NCBI GenBank assembly: GCA_035561135.1
Contig: DATMYA010000055.1
Coordinates: 16,800 to 80,799, forward strand
Reading direction: 5' to 3'
DNA: 64,000 nucleotides
Origin: Clostridia bacterium
GTDB taxonomy: Bacteria > Acidobacteriota > Terriglobia > Terriglobales > Acidobacteriaceae
A model generated the notes under the pieces. That model searched no databases. It was not told the origin of the DNA and saw only the letters and a program-made list of their open reading frames with translations. Below are positions 17,272 to 25,796 of the stretch, in pieces. Position 1 is the stretch's first letter, and the number at the start of each line of letters is the position of its first letter. Position numbers and translations under genes: made by a program.

Positions 17272-17829
17272 ATGCTTCACTCTCTTACGCTCGCTTGCAC
17301 GCTCACGTTCCTGGCGGCGGCTCCGGATATGGCCGCACAGATCAGCTCGCCGACATCGACGCGCGTCATCACTGCAATACATGGTGCTTTGCAACAACAC
17401 GCCTGCGGGAAGAGCCTTCGCAGCGACTCAATCGAAGTGCTCGGCGCCCCACGGCGCGGCGATGTTGCATTCATTGTCACAGATGTTGCCAAAGACCGCA
17501 GCAGTGAGGCCTTGCGAGTGCGGCTCGCGTGTGAGCCTCGCAACGCTTGCCTTCCGTTCTATGCACTCGTCCATGACGAGAGCCTGATAAGCAACTTTCA
17601 ACCAACCGATGCGCCAGCCCGGCAGCGTGCGGCGATGAAACCACTGGTGAAAGCAGGCGACAAGGCCATGCTGCGGATTGACTCAGCAGGGCTGAAGATT
17701 TCAACCGAAGTCATCTGCCTGCAGTCAGGCAGGCTTGCTGATGTGATTCGAGTACGGGACGTGTCGCGAAAGCATGTCTTCAAAGCGGAGGTGGTTTCTG
17801 AGGGCCTTTTGCGCGGAGTACTGCCATGA
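17272..17829 (+). CDS. flgA: P-ring assembly chaperone FlgA
   Basis: This 185-residue protein has an N-terminal signal peptide (MLHSLTLACTLTFLAAAPDMAAQ) and a C-terminal SAF-type domain with the FlgA pattern: PLVKAGDKAMLRI, LKISTEVICLQSGRLADVIRVR and the terminal VSEGLLRGVL. FlgA is a periplasmic chaperone for FlgI. ATG 17272, 4 bases after the flgG stop, was chosen over an upstream in-frame ATG because it starts with the signal peptide. It overlaps flgH by 4 bases. Confidence 0.9.
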   Translation: MLHSLTLACTLTFLAAAPDMAAQISSPTSTRVITAIHGALQQHACGKSLRSDSIEVLGAPRRGDVAFIVTDVAKDRSSEALRVRLACEPRNACLPFYALVHDESLISNFQPTDAPARQRAAMKPLVKAGDKAMLRIDSAGLKISTEVICLQSGRLADVIRVRDVSRKHVFKAEVVSEGLLRGVLP

Positions 17830-18530
17830 CCAATCCTCGAGTGATGCACGTTATCATCTCGCCGCTACTGGTGCTTGCACTGGCAGTGCCACTCTGCGCC
17901 GGCGACAAGCGGCAGAAGAACGCGCGCACCTTGCAGGATTACCTCGCTAGCCTGCCTCAAGATTCCGCCAAGCCACAGGAGCGAACTGCTGGCAGCCTTT
18001 GGCTCGATGGCGCGGCACTCACCGATTTGGCGGCCGATTACAAAGCACATCGTTTGCACGACATCATCACCGTGCACATCGTCGAACAGACGCTGGCAGA
18101 GGCCAGCGCTAGCGTCACTTCGCAGCGCGGGTTTGAAGCAAACTCCGGCGTGACGGCACTCGCGGGCAAGGTAAACACCAGCAGCTTGGAGTCTCTCTTC
18201 TCGCCACATTCGCAGAGCAAACTACAAGGCGAAGGAAAAACGGCTTCGAATTCCCGCCTGCGCACGAGCCTCGCCGGACAGGTTGTATCGGTGTTGCCGA
18301 ACGGATCGCTTGTGGTGCAGGCCGAACGCCAGGTGGCCATGAACAACGAGCGCCAGACGGTGATTGTTCGCGGAGTGGTTCGTGCCGGAGACATCAGCGC
18401 AAATAATGCCATTGTTTCTACCGCGATGAGCAATCTCGAAATTGAATTGAAGGGAAAAGGCGTGATTACTGAAAGCACGCGTCCACCGAACTGGATTGTC
18501 CGCATTCTGCTGAGAGTTCTGGGGTTCTGA
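17826..18530 (+). CDS. flgH: Flagellar L-ring protein FlgH
   Basis: This 234-residue outer-membrane ring protein has a signal segment followed by GSLWLDGAALTDLAADYKAHRLHDIITVHIVE, LAGQVVSVLPNGSLVVQAERQV and IVRGVVRAGDISANNAIVST, the FlgH signature run. FlgH is usually a lipoprotein. Here the only nearby cysteine is in AVPLCAGD, a poor lipobox (Leu at -1, Pro at -2), so lipid modification is uncertain. The stop shares a base with the flgI ATG. Confidence 0.95.
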   Translation: MTNPRVMHVIISPLLVLALAVPLCAGDKRQKNARTLQDYLASLPQDSAKPQERTAGSLWLDGAALTDLAADYKAHRLHDIITVHIVEQTLAEASASVTSQRGFEANSGVTALAGKVNTSSLESLFSPHSQSKLQGEGKTASNSRLRTSLAGQVVSVLPNGSLVVQAERQVAMNNERQTVIVRGVVRAGDISANNAIVSTAMSNLEIELKGKGVITESTRPPNWIVRILLRVLGF

Positions 18531-19645
18531 TGCGACAGAGGGCGTTGGGCATTGCAACTTGCGCGTTGGCTCTGTGTCTTGCCGCACCGGCCGTGGAGAG
18601 TCCGTCTCGCCAGGCGCGTGTGCGGGACATCGCCTCCGTCGAGGGTGTGCGCGAAAACCCGCTCGTAGGCTACGGCCTCGTCATCGGATTGAATGGCACA
18701 GGCGACCGCAGGCAAACCGTTTTTACGATTCAGACGCTGGCGAATGTGCTTCAGCGAATGGGTATGCAGATTCCCGCTAGTTCGGTGCGTGTCAACAACG
18801 TGGCCGCCGTTTTCGTGACGGCCAGTCTGCCCGCTTTTGCGCGTCCTGGCACACAGATCGATATCACTGTGTCATCGATTGGCGACGCGAAATCGCTTGA
18901 AGGCGGATTGCTGCTCCTGACGCCGCTGCATGCAGCTGATGGGCAGGTTTACGCCGCCGCCCAAGGCGCACTCACGCTCGGCGGATACTCGGCGGGTGGC
19001 CAGGGAAATTCGCGCCAGGTAAATCACCCAACCGTCGCGCGCATTCCCTCTGGCGGCATGGTAGAGCGCGAGTCGGTTCTCAATCTGCGAGACCGTTCAT
19101 CGATCTCCCTGCTGTTGAGGGATCCGGACTTTGGCGTAGCGCATGATATGGCCGAGGCTATCAATCGAGAACTCGGACGCCCGGCAGCATCGGCCGTAGA
19201 CGCCCGGCGTGTTGAGATAACCGCCATCGAAGGTGTAAAGGATTCCATCCCCGCTATGCTGGCCAGAATCGAGCAGGTGGCAATCTCCATACATCAACGC
19301 GCCAAGGTGGTCATCAACGAACGCACGGGCACGGTGGTTATTGGCCGTGATGTAAGACTCGGAGCCGTGTCCATACTGCATGGCAATCTCTCCATCGAGA
19401 TTGCTACCGAATTCAATGTGTCGCAACCCCAGGCATTTGGAACCGGCGACACCAGAGTCGTACCGCAGCAGACAACCCGCGCGCAGGAGTCACCAGCGCG
19501 ACGGGTCGAGCTAACGGAAGGCGCAAGCGTAGAGCAGTTGGTGAATGGGTTGCAATCCATCGGCGCAACAGCAAGGGATGTTGTGGCGATTCTGCAGGCA
19601 ATCAAAGCCGCCGGTGCGCTCCAGGCGGAACTGGAGGTTCTGTGA
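18530..19645 (+). CDS. flgI: Flagellar P-ring protein FlgI
   Basis: This 371-residue periplasmic ring protein has an N-terminal signal, then VRDIASVEGVRENPLVGYGLVIGLNGTGD, the FlgI hallmark, then QTLANVLQRMG, AAVFVTASLPAFARPGTQIDI and the C-terminal VEQLVNGLQSIGATARDVVAILQAIKAAGALQAEL. Length and motifs are complete. It forms the peptidoglycan-level bushing with FlgH and is chaperoned by FlgA. Together with flgH it shows the cell has a two-membrane envelope. Confidence 0.97.
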   Translation: MRQRALGIATCALALCLAAPAVESPSRQARVRDIASVEGVRENPLVGYGLVIGLNGTGDRRQTVFTIQTLANVLQRMGMQIPASSVRVNNVAAVFVTASLPAFARPGTQIDITVSSIGDAKSLEGGLLLLTPLHAADGQVYAAAQGALTLGGYSAGGQGNSRQVNHPTVARIPSGGMVERESVLNLRDRSSISLLLRDPDFGVAHDMAEAINRELGRPAASAVDARRVEITAIEGVKDSIPAMLARIEQVAISIHQRAKVVINERTGTVVIGRDVRLGAVSILHGNLSIEIATEFNVSQPQAFGTGDTRVVPQQTTRAQESPARRVELTEGASVEQLVNGLQSIGATARDVVAILQAIKAAGALQAELEVL

Positions 19646-20034
19646 GCATTCCCATAGGTGAAGCCGCCGGTTTCGCCATGAGAGCACAATCAGTTAGCGC
19701 CGCCGAACAACTCCGGCGAACCACCACGACTGCCGGGGCAAAGCTGCAGCAGGCTGCTCGCGATTTCGAATCGATCTTGCTAGCGAGTTGGCTCGAAAAG
19801 ATGCAGGAGACACTTTCGACCATCCCGGGCGGCGACGCCGATCCGGCGCACGAAAACCTGCGCTCACTGGGAGTTCAGACGCTCGCCTCCGGCATCGTTG
19901 ACGCCGGAGGGATTGGGATTGCGCAGGTTATCCTGCGCGATTTCGAGCAGGGACGTACCTCAGCGGTAACCAGTCCCACGATAAAGTCACGAGCAGTGGC
20001 TGCCGATCAAGATATTGAAGCGCCACGCAGTTGA
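19642..20034 (+). CDS. flgJ: Rod-binding protein FlgJ, N-terminal domain only
   Basis: This 130-residue protein matches the rod-binding half of FlgJ (AARDFESILLASWLEKMQETL, then LGVQTLASGIVDAGGIGIAQ). The muramidase domain fused to FlgJ in enterobacteria is absent, as in many other phyla, so a separate peptidoglycan hydrolase must open the wall. GTG start overlapping the flgI stop by 4 bases. Confidence 0.88.
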   Translation: MSIPIGEAAGFAMRAQSVSAAEQLRRTTTTAGAKLQQAARDFESILLASWLEKMQETLSTIPGGDADPAHENLRSLGVQTLASGIVDAGGIGIAQVILRDFEQGRTSAVTSPTIKSRAVAADQDIEAPRS

Positions 20035-20054
20035 GAACAAGTGAACTTCTTTAT

Positions 20055-20081
20055 TAAAGATTTCTAATCCGATGCCGATTC
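20055..20081 (+). promoter_or_regulatory. Predicted sigma-28 promoter for flgM-flgN-flgK-flgL
   Basis: TAAAGATT at 20055-20062 and GCCGATTC at 20074-20081 are separated by 11 bases, exactly the FliA consensus layout (TAAAGTTT-N11-GCCGATAA). It lies in the spacer after flgJ, about 48 bases before the flgM ATG, and would place flgMNKL in the late class. Confidence 0.75.
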
Positions 20082-20128
20082 TCTAGTTGCAGGGCCAACA
20101 GAGAGCGGAACCGACTGGAGTTGCAGCA

Positions 20129-20431
20129 ATGCGAATCGACTTACATCTACCCACAACCACTGCGGTGGACGCAAACCGCGGAACTAAGGGAAGCAGCGGC
20201 CCCGCCCAATCGACCCGCACCGAATCTCACGCGGACGAGACGCGACTGTCCAACAACTCAACCTTGGAGTTGTTGCAGACACGGATGCAGCGCATGACTG
20301 AAATCCGCCAGGAGCGCGTGGACTCGCTGCGGGGAGCGATTTCCGCCGGCACCTACGAACTGCAGCCATCCAAGATTGCGGAGTCGATTTTCACCGAATT
20401 CTTTGGACGTACAACGCTGGCGATCGAGTAG
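20129..20431 (+). CDS. flgM: Anti-sigma-28 factor FlgM
   Basis: This 100-residue protein has a C-terminal helical segment (IRQERVDSLRGAISAGTYELQPSKIAESIF) that is the conserved sigma-28-binding region of FlgM. The N-terminal half is disordered-looking and Ser/Thr-rich, as expected for an exported anti-sigma factor. ATG 20129 was chosen because GGAG lies 8-11 bases upstream and an upstream in-frame start would begin in the spacer. It holds FliA until the hook is complete; the sigma-28-like site at 20055 makes it autoregulated. Confidence 0.9.
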   Translation: MRIDLHLPTTTAVDANRGTKGSSGPAQSTRTESHADETRLSNNSTLELLQTRMQRMTEIRQERVDSLRGAISAGTYELQPSKIAESIFTEFFGRTTLAIE

Positions 20432-20442
20432 GCGGTTTAACA

Positions 20443-20910
20443 ATGACTTCGAAGCGGACGGTAGCTAATCGCGATCACCTGCTGGAGCGATACCGGCACG
20501 TGCAGCAACAGAGATTGTCCACGTTGTGCGCTCTTTGCGCGGAGCTACGCGATGTCCAGGAATCGATCGTCGCGATGGACCTTCCGCGGATTGAAACGAA
20601 CGTCCGGGCGGAGGAGTCCCTCTGCACAGAGCTGCGAGCAATCCATCGCGAAATAACAGAGTTGGCTTCGGCGCTCGACCTGCCTGTCGAACCTGGGCGA
20701 GACATCGACGGCACCGGCGAACTCGACATCGTGCAATCCCTTGCCGATGTGCAATCTGAAGTTCGTCAACTAACACGCGTGAACGCCGCCCTCGTGCACC
20801 GCTCGCGCCGTTCCATCAATGTACTGCTAAACGTGCTTGCAACGTGCTGTGGCGGCTACGGCTCGGTTACGGCAACGGTGTCTGGCTCGGCTGCGGAGCT
20901 TGGAATTTAG
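20443..20910 (+). CDS. flgN: FlgN-family export chaperone
   Basis: This 155-residue mainly helical protein matches FlgN by position (flgM-flgN-flgK-flgL) and by pattern: a long amphipathic coil, an ESLCTELRAIHREI segment and a C-terminal helix before a small Gly/Ser tail. FlgN keeps FlgK and FlgL unfolded and export-ready. The family is weakly conserved, so context carries much of the call. The stop is followed after one base by the flgK ATG. Confidence 0.8.
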   Translation: MTSKRTVANRDHLLERYRHVQQQRLSTLCALCAELRDVQESIVAMDLPRIETNVRAEESLCTELRAIHREITELASALDLPVEPGRDIDGTGELDIVQSLADVQSEVRQLTRVNAALVHRSRRSINVLLNVLATCCGGYGSVTATVSGSAAELGI

Positions 20911-20911
20911 C

Positions 20912-22279
20912 ATGTCTTCCCTCTTCGGCAGCATCTCAATCTCCTTACGCGCTCTGCTCGCTCAACAGGGCGCCCTGCAGACCACGACCGCAAACATCGC
21001 CAATGCGAACACGCCCGGTTACGCACGCCGTCGCGCCGTTATGACGGAGGAAGCGCCGGTGTTCGAGGCTGGACTACTCATTGGGCGTGGCGTGACAATT
21101 TCCAGTGTAGAAAGCGTGCGCGACCGAATTCTTGAACTTCGCATTCAGGACGAGACTCAGCAGCAGGGCGCGTCCGAGGCTTACGTTGGTGCCATGCAGT
21201 CGGTCGAAACGCTCATCGGAAATTCCGATGGAATTGCCAGTCAGATCGACAAGTTCTTCAACAGCATCACTCGCCTTTCCACCGATCCTTCGGACATTCC
21301 TTTGCGACAGGCGGTGCTCACCGCTGGCTCAAACCTTGCTGGAGCATTTCGCGACACGGCCCGAAAGCTGGCCAGCATCCAGCAGAACCTTGATCTCGGA
21401 GTGCAACAATCGATCGCAGAAGTGAACAGAGTTGTAGAACAGATCGGCGGACTCAACACGCAGGTTGCAGCTCTTGAAAAGCTCGGCCAGGATGGCGGAG
21501 CGCTCGAAGATCAGCGCATACTGCTCATCCGTCAGTTGTCCACCCTGATCGATGTTTCCATTGCCGAAAGCAGCGATGGCCTCACGCTGACAACGCCGGG
21601 CGGTCAACCTCTCGTAGTCGGGTCACGCACCTTCACACTGGAAACGTCTCCGGACCCAGGCACCGGCATGAACCGCATTATCGCCGGAACTGCGGACATT
21701 ACCCCGGAGCTGCACGCTGGACGACTCGGCGGTCTGCTTTCGGCCCGCGACAAGAGTATTGCCGAGCTCTCCGCTGGATTGGACACGCTGGCCTTCTCGT
21801 TGGCCCAGCGCCTGAACAACGAGCATCAGTCGGGCTTTGACTTGAACGGAGATGCAGGCGGCGCTCTCTTCAGCTTGCCGGCCGACGAGCATGGCGCGGC
21901 AAGCACCATAGCTTTCCTAATCACAAACTCTGCGAAGATTGCGGCCAGTTCCGACGCGAGTGTCGGCAGCAACGGCAATCTGGCGAATATGTCCGCCCTC
22001 CGCAGCGAAGCAATCGTAGGACAAGCTACCGCCACGGACTGCTATGCCAACCTGGTCTTCCGTGTCGGCAGCGAGGTCGCAAACGGCAAAGCCGAAGCGG
22101 AGGCGAGCGAGATGATTGTTCGTCAACTCGACAACCAGCGCGGCGCCATCTCGGGAGTATCGATGGACGAAGAGGCTGCGAACTTGATTCGTTTTCAACG
22201 AGCGTTCGAAGCTGCGGCGCGGGTGATCTCAGTCGTTAATGAACTGACACAAACGGCCGTCAACCTCGGGAGGAATTAA
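20912..22279 (+). CDS. flgK: Hook-filament junction protein FlgK
   Basis: This 455-residue protein begins SSLFGSISISLRALLAQQGA and continues with NIANANTPGYARRRAVM, the FlgK start. It ends with the paired helix SGVSMDEEAANLIRFQRAFEAAARVISVVNELTQTAVNL. The FIDGVIEGxxQIDKFFNSIT-type region is present (ASQIDKFFNSITRLSTDPSD). It is HAP1, first of the two junction proteins. ATG 20912 was preferred to an upstream in-frame ATG that would overlap flgN. Confidence 0.95.
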   Translation: MSSLFGSISISLRALLAQQGALQTTTANIANANTPGYARRRAVMTEEAPVFEAGLLIGRGVTISSVESVRDRILELRIQDETQQQGASEAYVGAMQSVETLIGNSDGIASQIDKFFNSITRLSTDPSDIPLRQAVLTAGSNLAGAFRDTARKLASIQQNLDLGVQQSIAEVNRVVEQIGGLNTQVAALEKLGQDGGALEDQRILLIRQLSTLIDVSIAESSDGLTLTTPGGQPLVVGSRTFTLETSPDPGTGMNRIIAGTADITPELHAGRLGGLLSARDKSIAELSAGLDTLAFSLAQRLNNEHQSGFDLNGDAGGALFSLPADEHGAASTIAFLITNSAKIAASSDASVGSNGNLANMSALRSEAIVGQATATDCYANLVFRVGSEVANGKAEAEASEMIVRQLDNQRGAISGVSMDEEAANLIRFQRAFEAAARVISVVNELTQTAVNLGRN

Positions 22280-22281
22280 CG

Positions 22282-23175
22282 ATGCGGATCAACCCCGATC
22301 CATATCCTGATCTGCTCGTTGCCATTAACAGGGCAAAGCGACTGGAGAGTCAGTACGTTCAACAGCTTGCTTCCGGCCGGCGTATCTCCACGCCCTCGGA
22401 TGATCCAACAGCTTCCGCGCTGCTGGTGCGAAATCAGTCGCGCCAGGCGGCGAACGACGAGTTTCTGCACAACAATTCGAGCGTGGCTGCCGGCCTGCGC
22501 ACGGCTGACGCAACACTCTCGTCCGCCGTGCTCGCGCTTCAGCGTGCCGTGACACTGGGCGTACAGGGCGCGAACGGCACTCTGTCCAATGAGAATCGAA
22601 TAGCGTTGGCAGGCGAGCTACACGGCATCGTCGACCAAATGCTCAGCCTGGCGAACACATCCTTTCGTGGCAGTTATATCTTTGCGGGAACCGCGAGTAA
22701 GAATGCACCCTTCGTCGGCGATGACACGGTGCCGGGAGGCGTGCGCTACGACGGCAATTCCACGGTAAACGAAGTTCAAGTCGGCGAGACGCGTTTTATC
22801 GCCGCCAATGTTCCTGGAAGGCAGATTTTCAATGATCCGTCAGCCCACGTTTTTGAGGCATTGAACGAGCTCACCACGGCGATGGAAGCGGGAGACCAGG
22901 ACCAAATTGCTGCAGCGACCGGAAGAGTGCGCGCCGCATTCGACCACATCACGTCGGAGCGCGTCTTCTACGGCAACACGCTAAACCAGCTCGAGGCCGA
23001 AGACACTTTCCTGGACGGGCAGACGTTGGAGATCAAGACCGCAGAGAACGACCTGGCCGGAGCAGATCCACTGGAAGCAACCGCTGCGCTCCTTCAGGCG
23101 CGACTCGCTCGCGATGCGGCGCTGGCTGCCACAGGCAAAGCCTCCATGCTGAGTCTGCTGGATTTCCTGAAATAA
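22282..23175 (+). CDS. flgL: Hook-filament junction protein FlgL
   Basis: This 297-residue flagellin-like protein (HAP3) has the N-terminal helix ...RLESQYVQQLASGRRISTPSDDPTASALLVRNQSR and the C-terminal helix TAENDLAGADPLEATAALLQARLARDAALAATGKASMLSLLDFLK. FRGSYIFAGTASKNAPFV is a FlgL-family motif. It begins 2 bases after flgK and ends the long + strand flagellar run; genes to the right are convergent. Confidence 0.94.
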   Translation: MRINPDPYPDLLVAINRAKRLESQYVQQLASGRRISTPSDDPTASALLVRNQSRQAANDEFLHNNSSVAAGLRTADATLSSAVLALQRAVTLGVQGANGTLSNENRIALAGELHGIVDQMLSLANTSFRGSYIFAGTASKNAPFVGDDTVPGGVRYDGNSTVNEVQVGETRFIAANVPGRQIFNDPSAHVFEALNELTTAMEAGDQDQIAAATGRVRAAFDHITSERVFYGNTLNQLEAEDTFLDGQTLEIKTAENDLAGADPLEATAALLQARLARDAALAATGKASMLSLLDFLK

Positions 23176-23237
23176 CCAGTTCCTTAGAAGCGCTGGTCGC
23201 AAAGCGAATTTTCTCACAAACAAGCGGATCAACGCTG

Positions 23238-23570
23238 CTAACGCCGGCAGGGGCCCGCGTTCCAGGCTGCCGCGGCTTCGAGTTGCTGACGATCACGACT
23301 TAGCCTTGCACGTTCGGCGAGAAAATTTCGTTCTGCCTGATGCAGCGCAGCCTGCAGCGCAGAAAGATTTCCGCGATATCGCTGAATTTCAGCAGCCACG
23401 ACTGGATCTCTGGCAAGCAGATAGTAGCCAAGAGCTCCCGCCATCTCTGCGAGTGCACTAGCGACCTCGGTCAACTGTTCGAGCGTGACCGAACTCGCAG
23501 GTGCGGCTTCCATCGATTCAAGGAAGCCAACCAGCAAAGCATTCGTTCTTTTCAACGTCTCTGCCGGCAT
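23238..23570 (-). CDS. FliT-like export chaperone (by position)
   Basis: This 110-residue helical protein begins 2 bases after the fliS stop in the order fliD-fliS-this gene, where fliT usually lies. ATG 23570 was chosen because upstream frame overlaps fliS. Visible: a leucine- and alanine-rich helix bundle (LKRTNALLVGFLESME, EQLTEVASALAEMAGALGYY) and a charged C-terminal coil (ERNFLAERARLSRDRQQLE-like). No firm family signature was recognised, so fliT is an inference from context. Confidence 0.6.
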   Translation of the reverse strand: MPAETLKRTNALLVGFLESMEAAPASSVTLEQLTEVASALAEMAGALGYYLLARDPVVAAEIQRYRGNLSALQAALHQAERNFLAERARLSRDRQQLEAAAAWNAGPCRR

Positions 23571-23572
23571 GG

Positions 23573-24037
23573 TCAGGCGCTCCAGTGCAGCGCCGATGAG
23601 TCGGTCGCAGAAGGCGTGGCTGCCGAGGGCTGCACATCGGACCTGGCGTTGCCTGCCGTTCGGGGCTGTGCATTGCCCTCCACCGTTCGCCAAGCATCTC
23701 GCAGATCGCGAAACAGTGCCAACTGCTCACCTATCATTTGCCCGGATTGCTTGAGATGAGCTTCCAGCAGCTTCGCGCGCGCGATCGAGTAGAACCGGTC
23801 GAGGTTGCGCGCAGCTTCGCCGCCCTGCTCCATTTGCAAGGTCGCTTGTAGCTGCTGGATAGCGAGCATCGCATGAGTCAACTCACTCGTCCGCTTCTCG
23901 ACGTCTTTAACGTGCAGGGCGAGCATGGCACGGCCGAGGTCTTCAATGACGACGTCGTAAAGCATGACAACCAGACCCACAGCGGTAGCGCTGCGCACGG
24001 CCGCTTCGCGATAGATAAGACGCGGATCATGATTCAT
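23573..24037 (-). CDS. fliS: Flagellin export chaperone FliS
   Basis: This 154-residue protein contains the FliS motif set: Y..AAV.SAT..GLVVMLYDVVIEDLGRAMLAL, then KRTSELTHAMLAIQQLQATLQMEQGGEAARNLDRFYSIARAKLLEA. It binds the flagellin C-terminal helix to stop premature polymerisation. The C-terminal 30 residues are a Ser/Thr/Ala-rich extension. The start overlaps the fliD stop by 4 bases. Confidence 0.92.
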   Translation of the reverse strand: MNHDPRLIYREAAVRSATAVGLVVMLYDVVIEDLGRAMLALHVKDVEKRTSELTHAMLAIQQLQATLQMEQGGEAARNLDRFYSIARAKLLEAHLKQSGQMIGEQLALFRDLRDAWRTVEGNAQPRTAGNARSDVQPSAATPSATDSSALHWSA

Positions 24038-25368
24038 TTCAGGCTTTCCAGTTGAGCAGTTAACTGCGCTTGGATCAGTGGAAATTGGCGAAGCATCGTA
24101 TCGATCCTTGAGTACTGGTCCAGCAGGGTCTTTCGGCGCATGTCCAGGCGCGATTCCAGATCATCGATCTGGTCGGAGATCATTCTGCTGGTCGCTCCCA
24201 GGCCGGTGATATCCACAGCGAGCGGGCCGTCGATGGAGTCGTTGATGACCGCCATTTGCGCGCTTAGGCGACATGCGAAACCCTCCGGCTCTCTTGACTG
24301 GAAGAACGACTGTACCTCTGTGAAGTGTTGGGACAACGCAGCATCCAGTTCCGTGCTGTTCATCTGCAACGTCCCATCGTTCTTCATGTCAATTCCGAGC
24401 GATGCCAGCGAGGTGATCGCTCCGTTACCTTTGACTACTTGTGACATTGCTGGAAGGAGCGTCGCTTGCACACCGCGAATGGACGAGTTGCCGGCCAGCG
24501 GACCAGCACTGCCAGTCTGCTGGTTATACGTGAACTGCGCGTTGATGTTGCCGACCACGGAGTTGTAGCTTGTTACAAAATCGCTGATTGCCTGACGTGC
24601 CCGGGCCGCGTCAGGGGCGACAGAGACGGTTACCTGGGTGCCGGGGCTCGCACTGGATAGTTCGAAAGTTACGCCCGGAATGACACCCGTCAAACTGTTT
24701 GTGCTGCTCTGTACCGGAACGCCATCGACCACAACGTCGGCGTTCGCGCCCGTGCTGCCCCGATGCATCGCGATTTCCGCCGGAGCTTGCAGCAACTTGA
24801 TATCGCCTGCTGCGCCGCTCGTTGCACTCACCAGCGCGAGATGCAGTCCTGTCGCATCGGTAATGACGTTCGCCATCACTCCAGCCTGTTTCGTATTGAT
24901 GAACTCGGCAGCGGCGGCGAGAGTTGAGTGTCCCGCGTCAAACGTGAACGTAATGGGAGTCGCAGTCCCAACCTGTATTGTGAGATCGCCCGGGGTGAAA
25001 ACGCCGTCGGCAACGGCATCGCTGTACCAGGATGAAGTCGTTGCCAGCGAGTTCACAGTTATTACGTGCTTGCCGATGGTTGCCGTACGATCCGCACTCG
25101 CCGATAGAATGCTGCTTTGAGACGAGGAAGCGATGCGCGCGCCCATCGATGCGGAAACGTCCTTCAGGGAATTGACGGTGTTACCCAGCGTCGTGAGCCT
25201 GGACTGTATGTCGCGCAGAGCGGAAGCTTGCGCATTGAGCATCTGCTGCTGACTTTGCATCAGGCGCTCGGGTGCGCGCTCGGCATACATTATTTGGTCG
25301 ACCGTTGCGCCCACGTCAAGGCCAGTACCTGAACTTCCTGAGTTGATTCCCGTCACCGCACTCGCCAT
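24034..25368 (-). CDS. fliD: Filament cap protein FliD
   Basis: This 444-residue protein (HAP2) has an N-terminal FliD domain (GINSGSSGTGLDVGATVDQIMYAERAPERLMQSQQ) and a C-terminal domain ending in DDLESRLDMRRKTLLDQYSRIDTMLRQFPLIQAQLTAQL, the conserved FliD coil. The middle resembles flagellin_IN repeats (PGDLTIQVGTATPITF). It forms the pentameric cap under which flagellin folds. It is probably cotranscribed with flaG upstream and fliS downstream. Confidence 0.94.
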   Translation of the reverse strand: MASAVTGINSGSSGTGLDVGATVDQIMYAERAPERLMQSQQQMLNAQASALRDIQSRLTTLGNTVNSLKDVSASMGARIASSSQSSILSASADRTATIGKHVITVNSLATTSSWYSDAVADGVFTPGDLTIQVGTATPITFTFDAGHSTLAAAAEFINTKQAGVMANVITDATGLHLALVSATSGAAGDIKLLQAPAEIAMHRGSTGANADVVVDGVPVQSSTNSLTGVIPGVTFELSSASPGTQVTVSVAPDAARARQAISDFVTSYNSVVGNINAQFTYNQQTGSAGPLAGNSSIRGVQATLLPAMSQVVKGNGAITSLASLGIDMKNDGTLQMNSTELDAALSQHFTEVQSFFQSREPEGFACRLSAQMAVINDSIDGPLAVDITGLGATSRMISDQIDDLESRLDMRRKTLLDQYSRIDTMLRQFPLIQAQLTAQLESLK

Positions 25369-25388
25369 GCATCCTCTCTAAGACTGGT

Positions 25389-25724
25389 CTAAGACTTGAT
25401 ATCGAGTTCCTGCCCCTGTTGCTCCTTCAGGAATTGGTCGATGTTGCGCGCAATCCGCAACACTTCCTCCGATGGCAACTGGCACAGGACATCGCCAGTG
25501 CGCTGATCCCGAACGAGATAGATGGGACGCTTCCCCTCGTCAAGCCACACGGTCTCGCGCTCGGCGTTATTGCCTCCTGTGTAGGTTTCAGTCTGCGGCG
25601 CCGGCAACACGGGCGATTCCTGTTGCTTGATAAGCACGTTCGTTTCCGTAGCTGGCTGGACCGGTTCATTAATTGGGGAGCGTTTTACGTCAGCGGGAAT
25701 GGACGGAACCATATCGATCCGCAT
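25389..25724 (-). CDS. flaG: FlaG-like protein
   Basis: This 111-residue protein has a disordered Pro/Gln/Thr-rich N-terminal half and a C-terminal domain (RPIYLVRDQRTGDVLCQLPSEEVLRIARNIDQFL) that fits the FlaG pattern (V.D..T..V..QIP.EE.L..A). FlaG affects filament length or stability in several bacteria. It lies between fliC and fliD, the usual place, with a GAGGTGG ribosome site before the ATG. Confidence 0.8.
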   Translation of the reverse strand: MRIDMVPSIPADVKRSPINEPVQPATETNVLIKQQESPVLPAPQTETYTGGNNAERETVWLDEGKRPIYLVRDQRTGDVLCQLPSEEVLRIARNIDQFLKEQQGQELDIKS

Positions 25725-25753
25725 TTGTCCACCTCATTCACTTTTGAACCTTA

Positions 25754-25781
25754 GAAAAAGGTGGGGCGTGATGCCCCACCT
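25754..25781 (-). terminator. Rho-independent terminator of fliC
   Basis: The stem AGGTGGGGC / GCCCCACCT has a 5-base loop (25759-25781) and lies 16 bases after the fliC stop on the - strand. It is followed in that direction by a T-run (TTTTTC). Partial readthrough could feed flaG-fliD-fliS, as no sigma-28 site was found before flaG. Confidence 0.85.
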
Positions 25782-25796
25782 CAGGAGGTCACTCGA

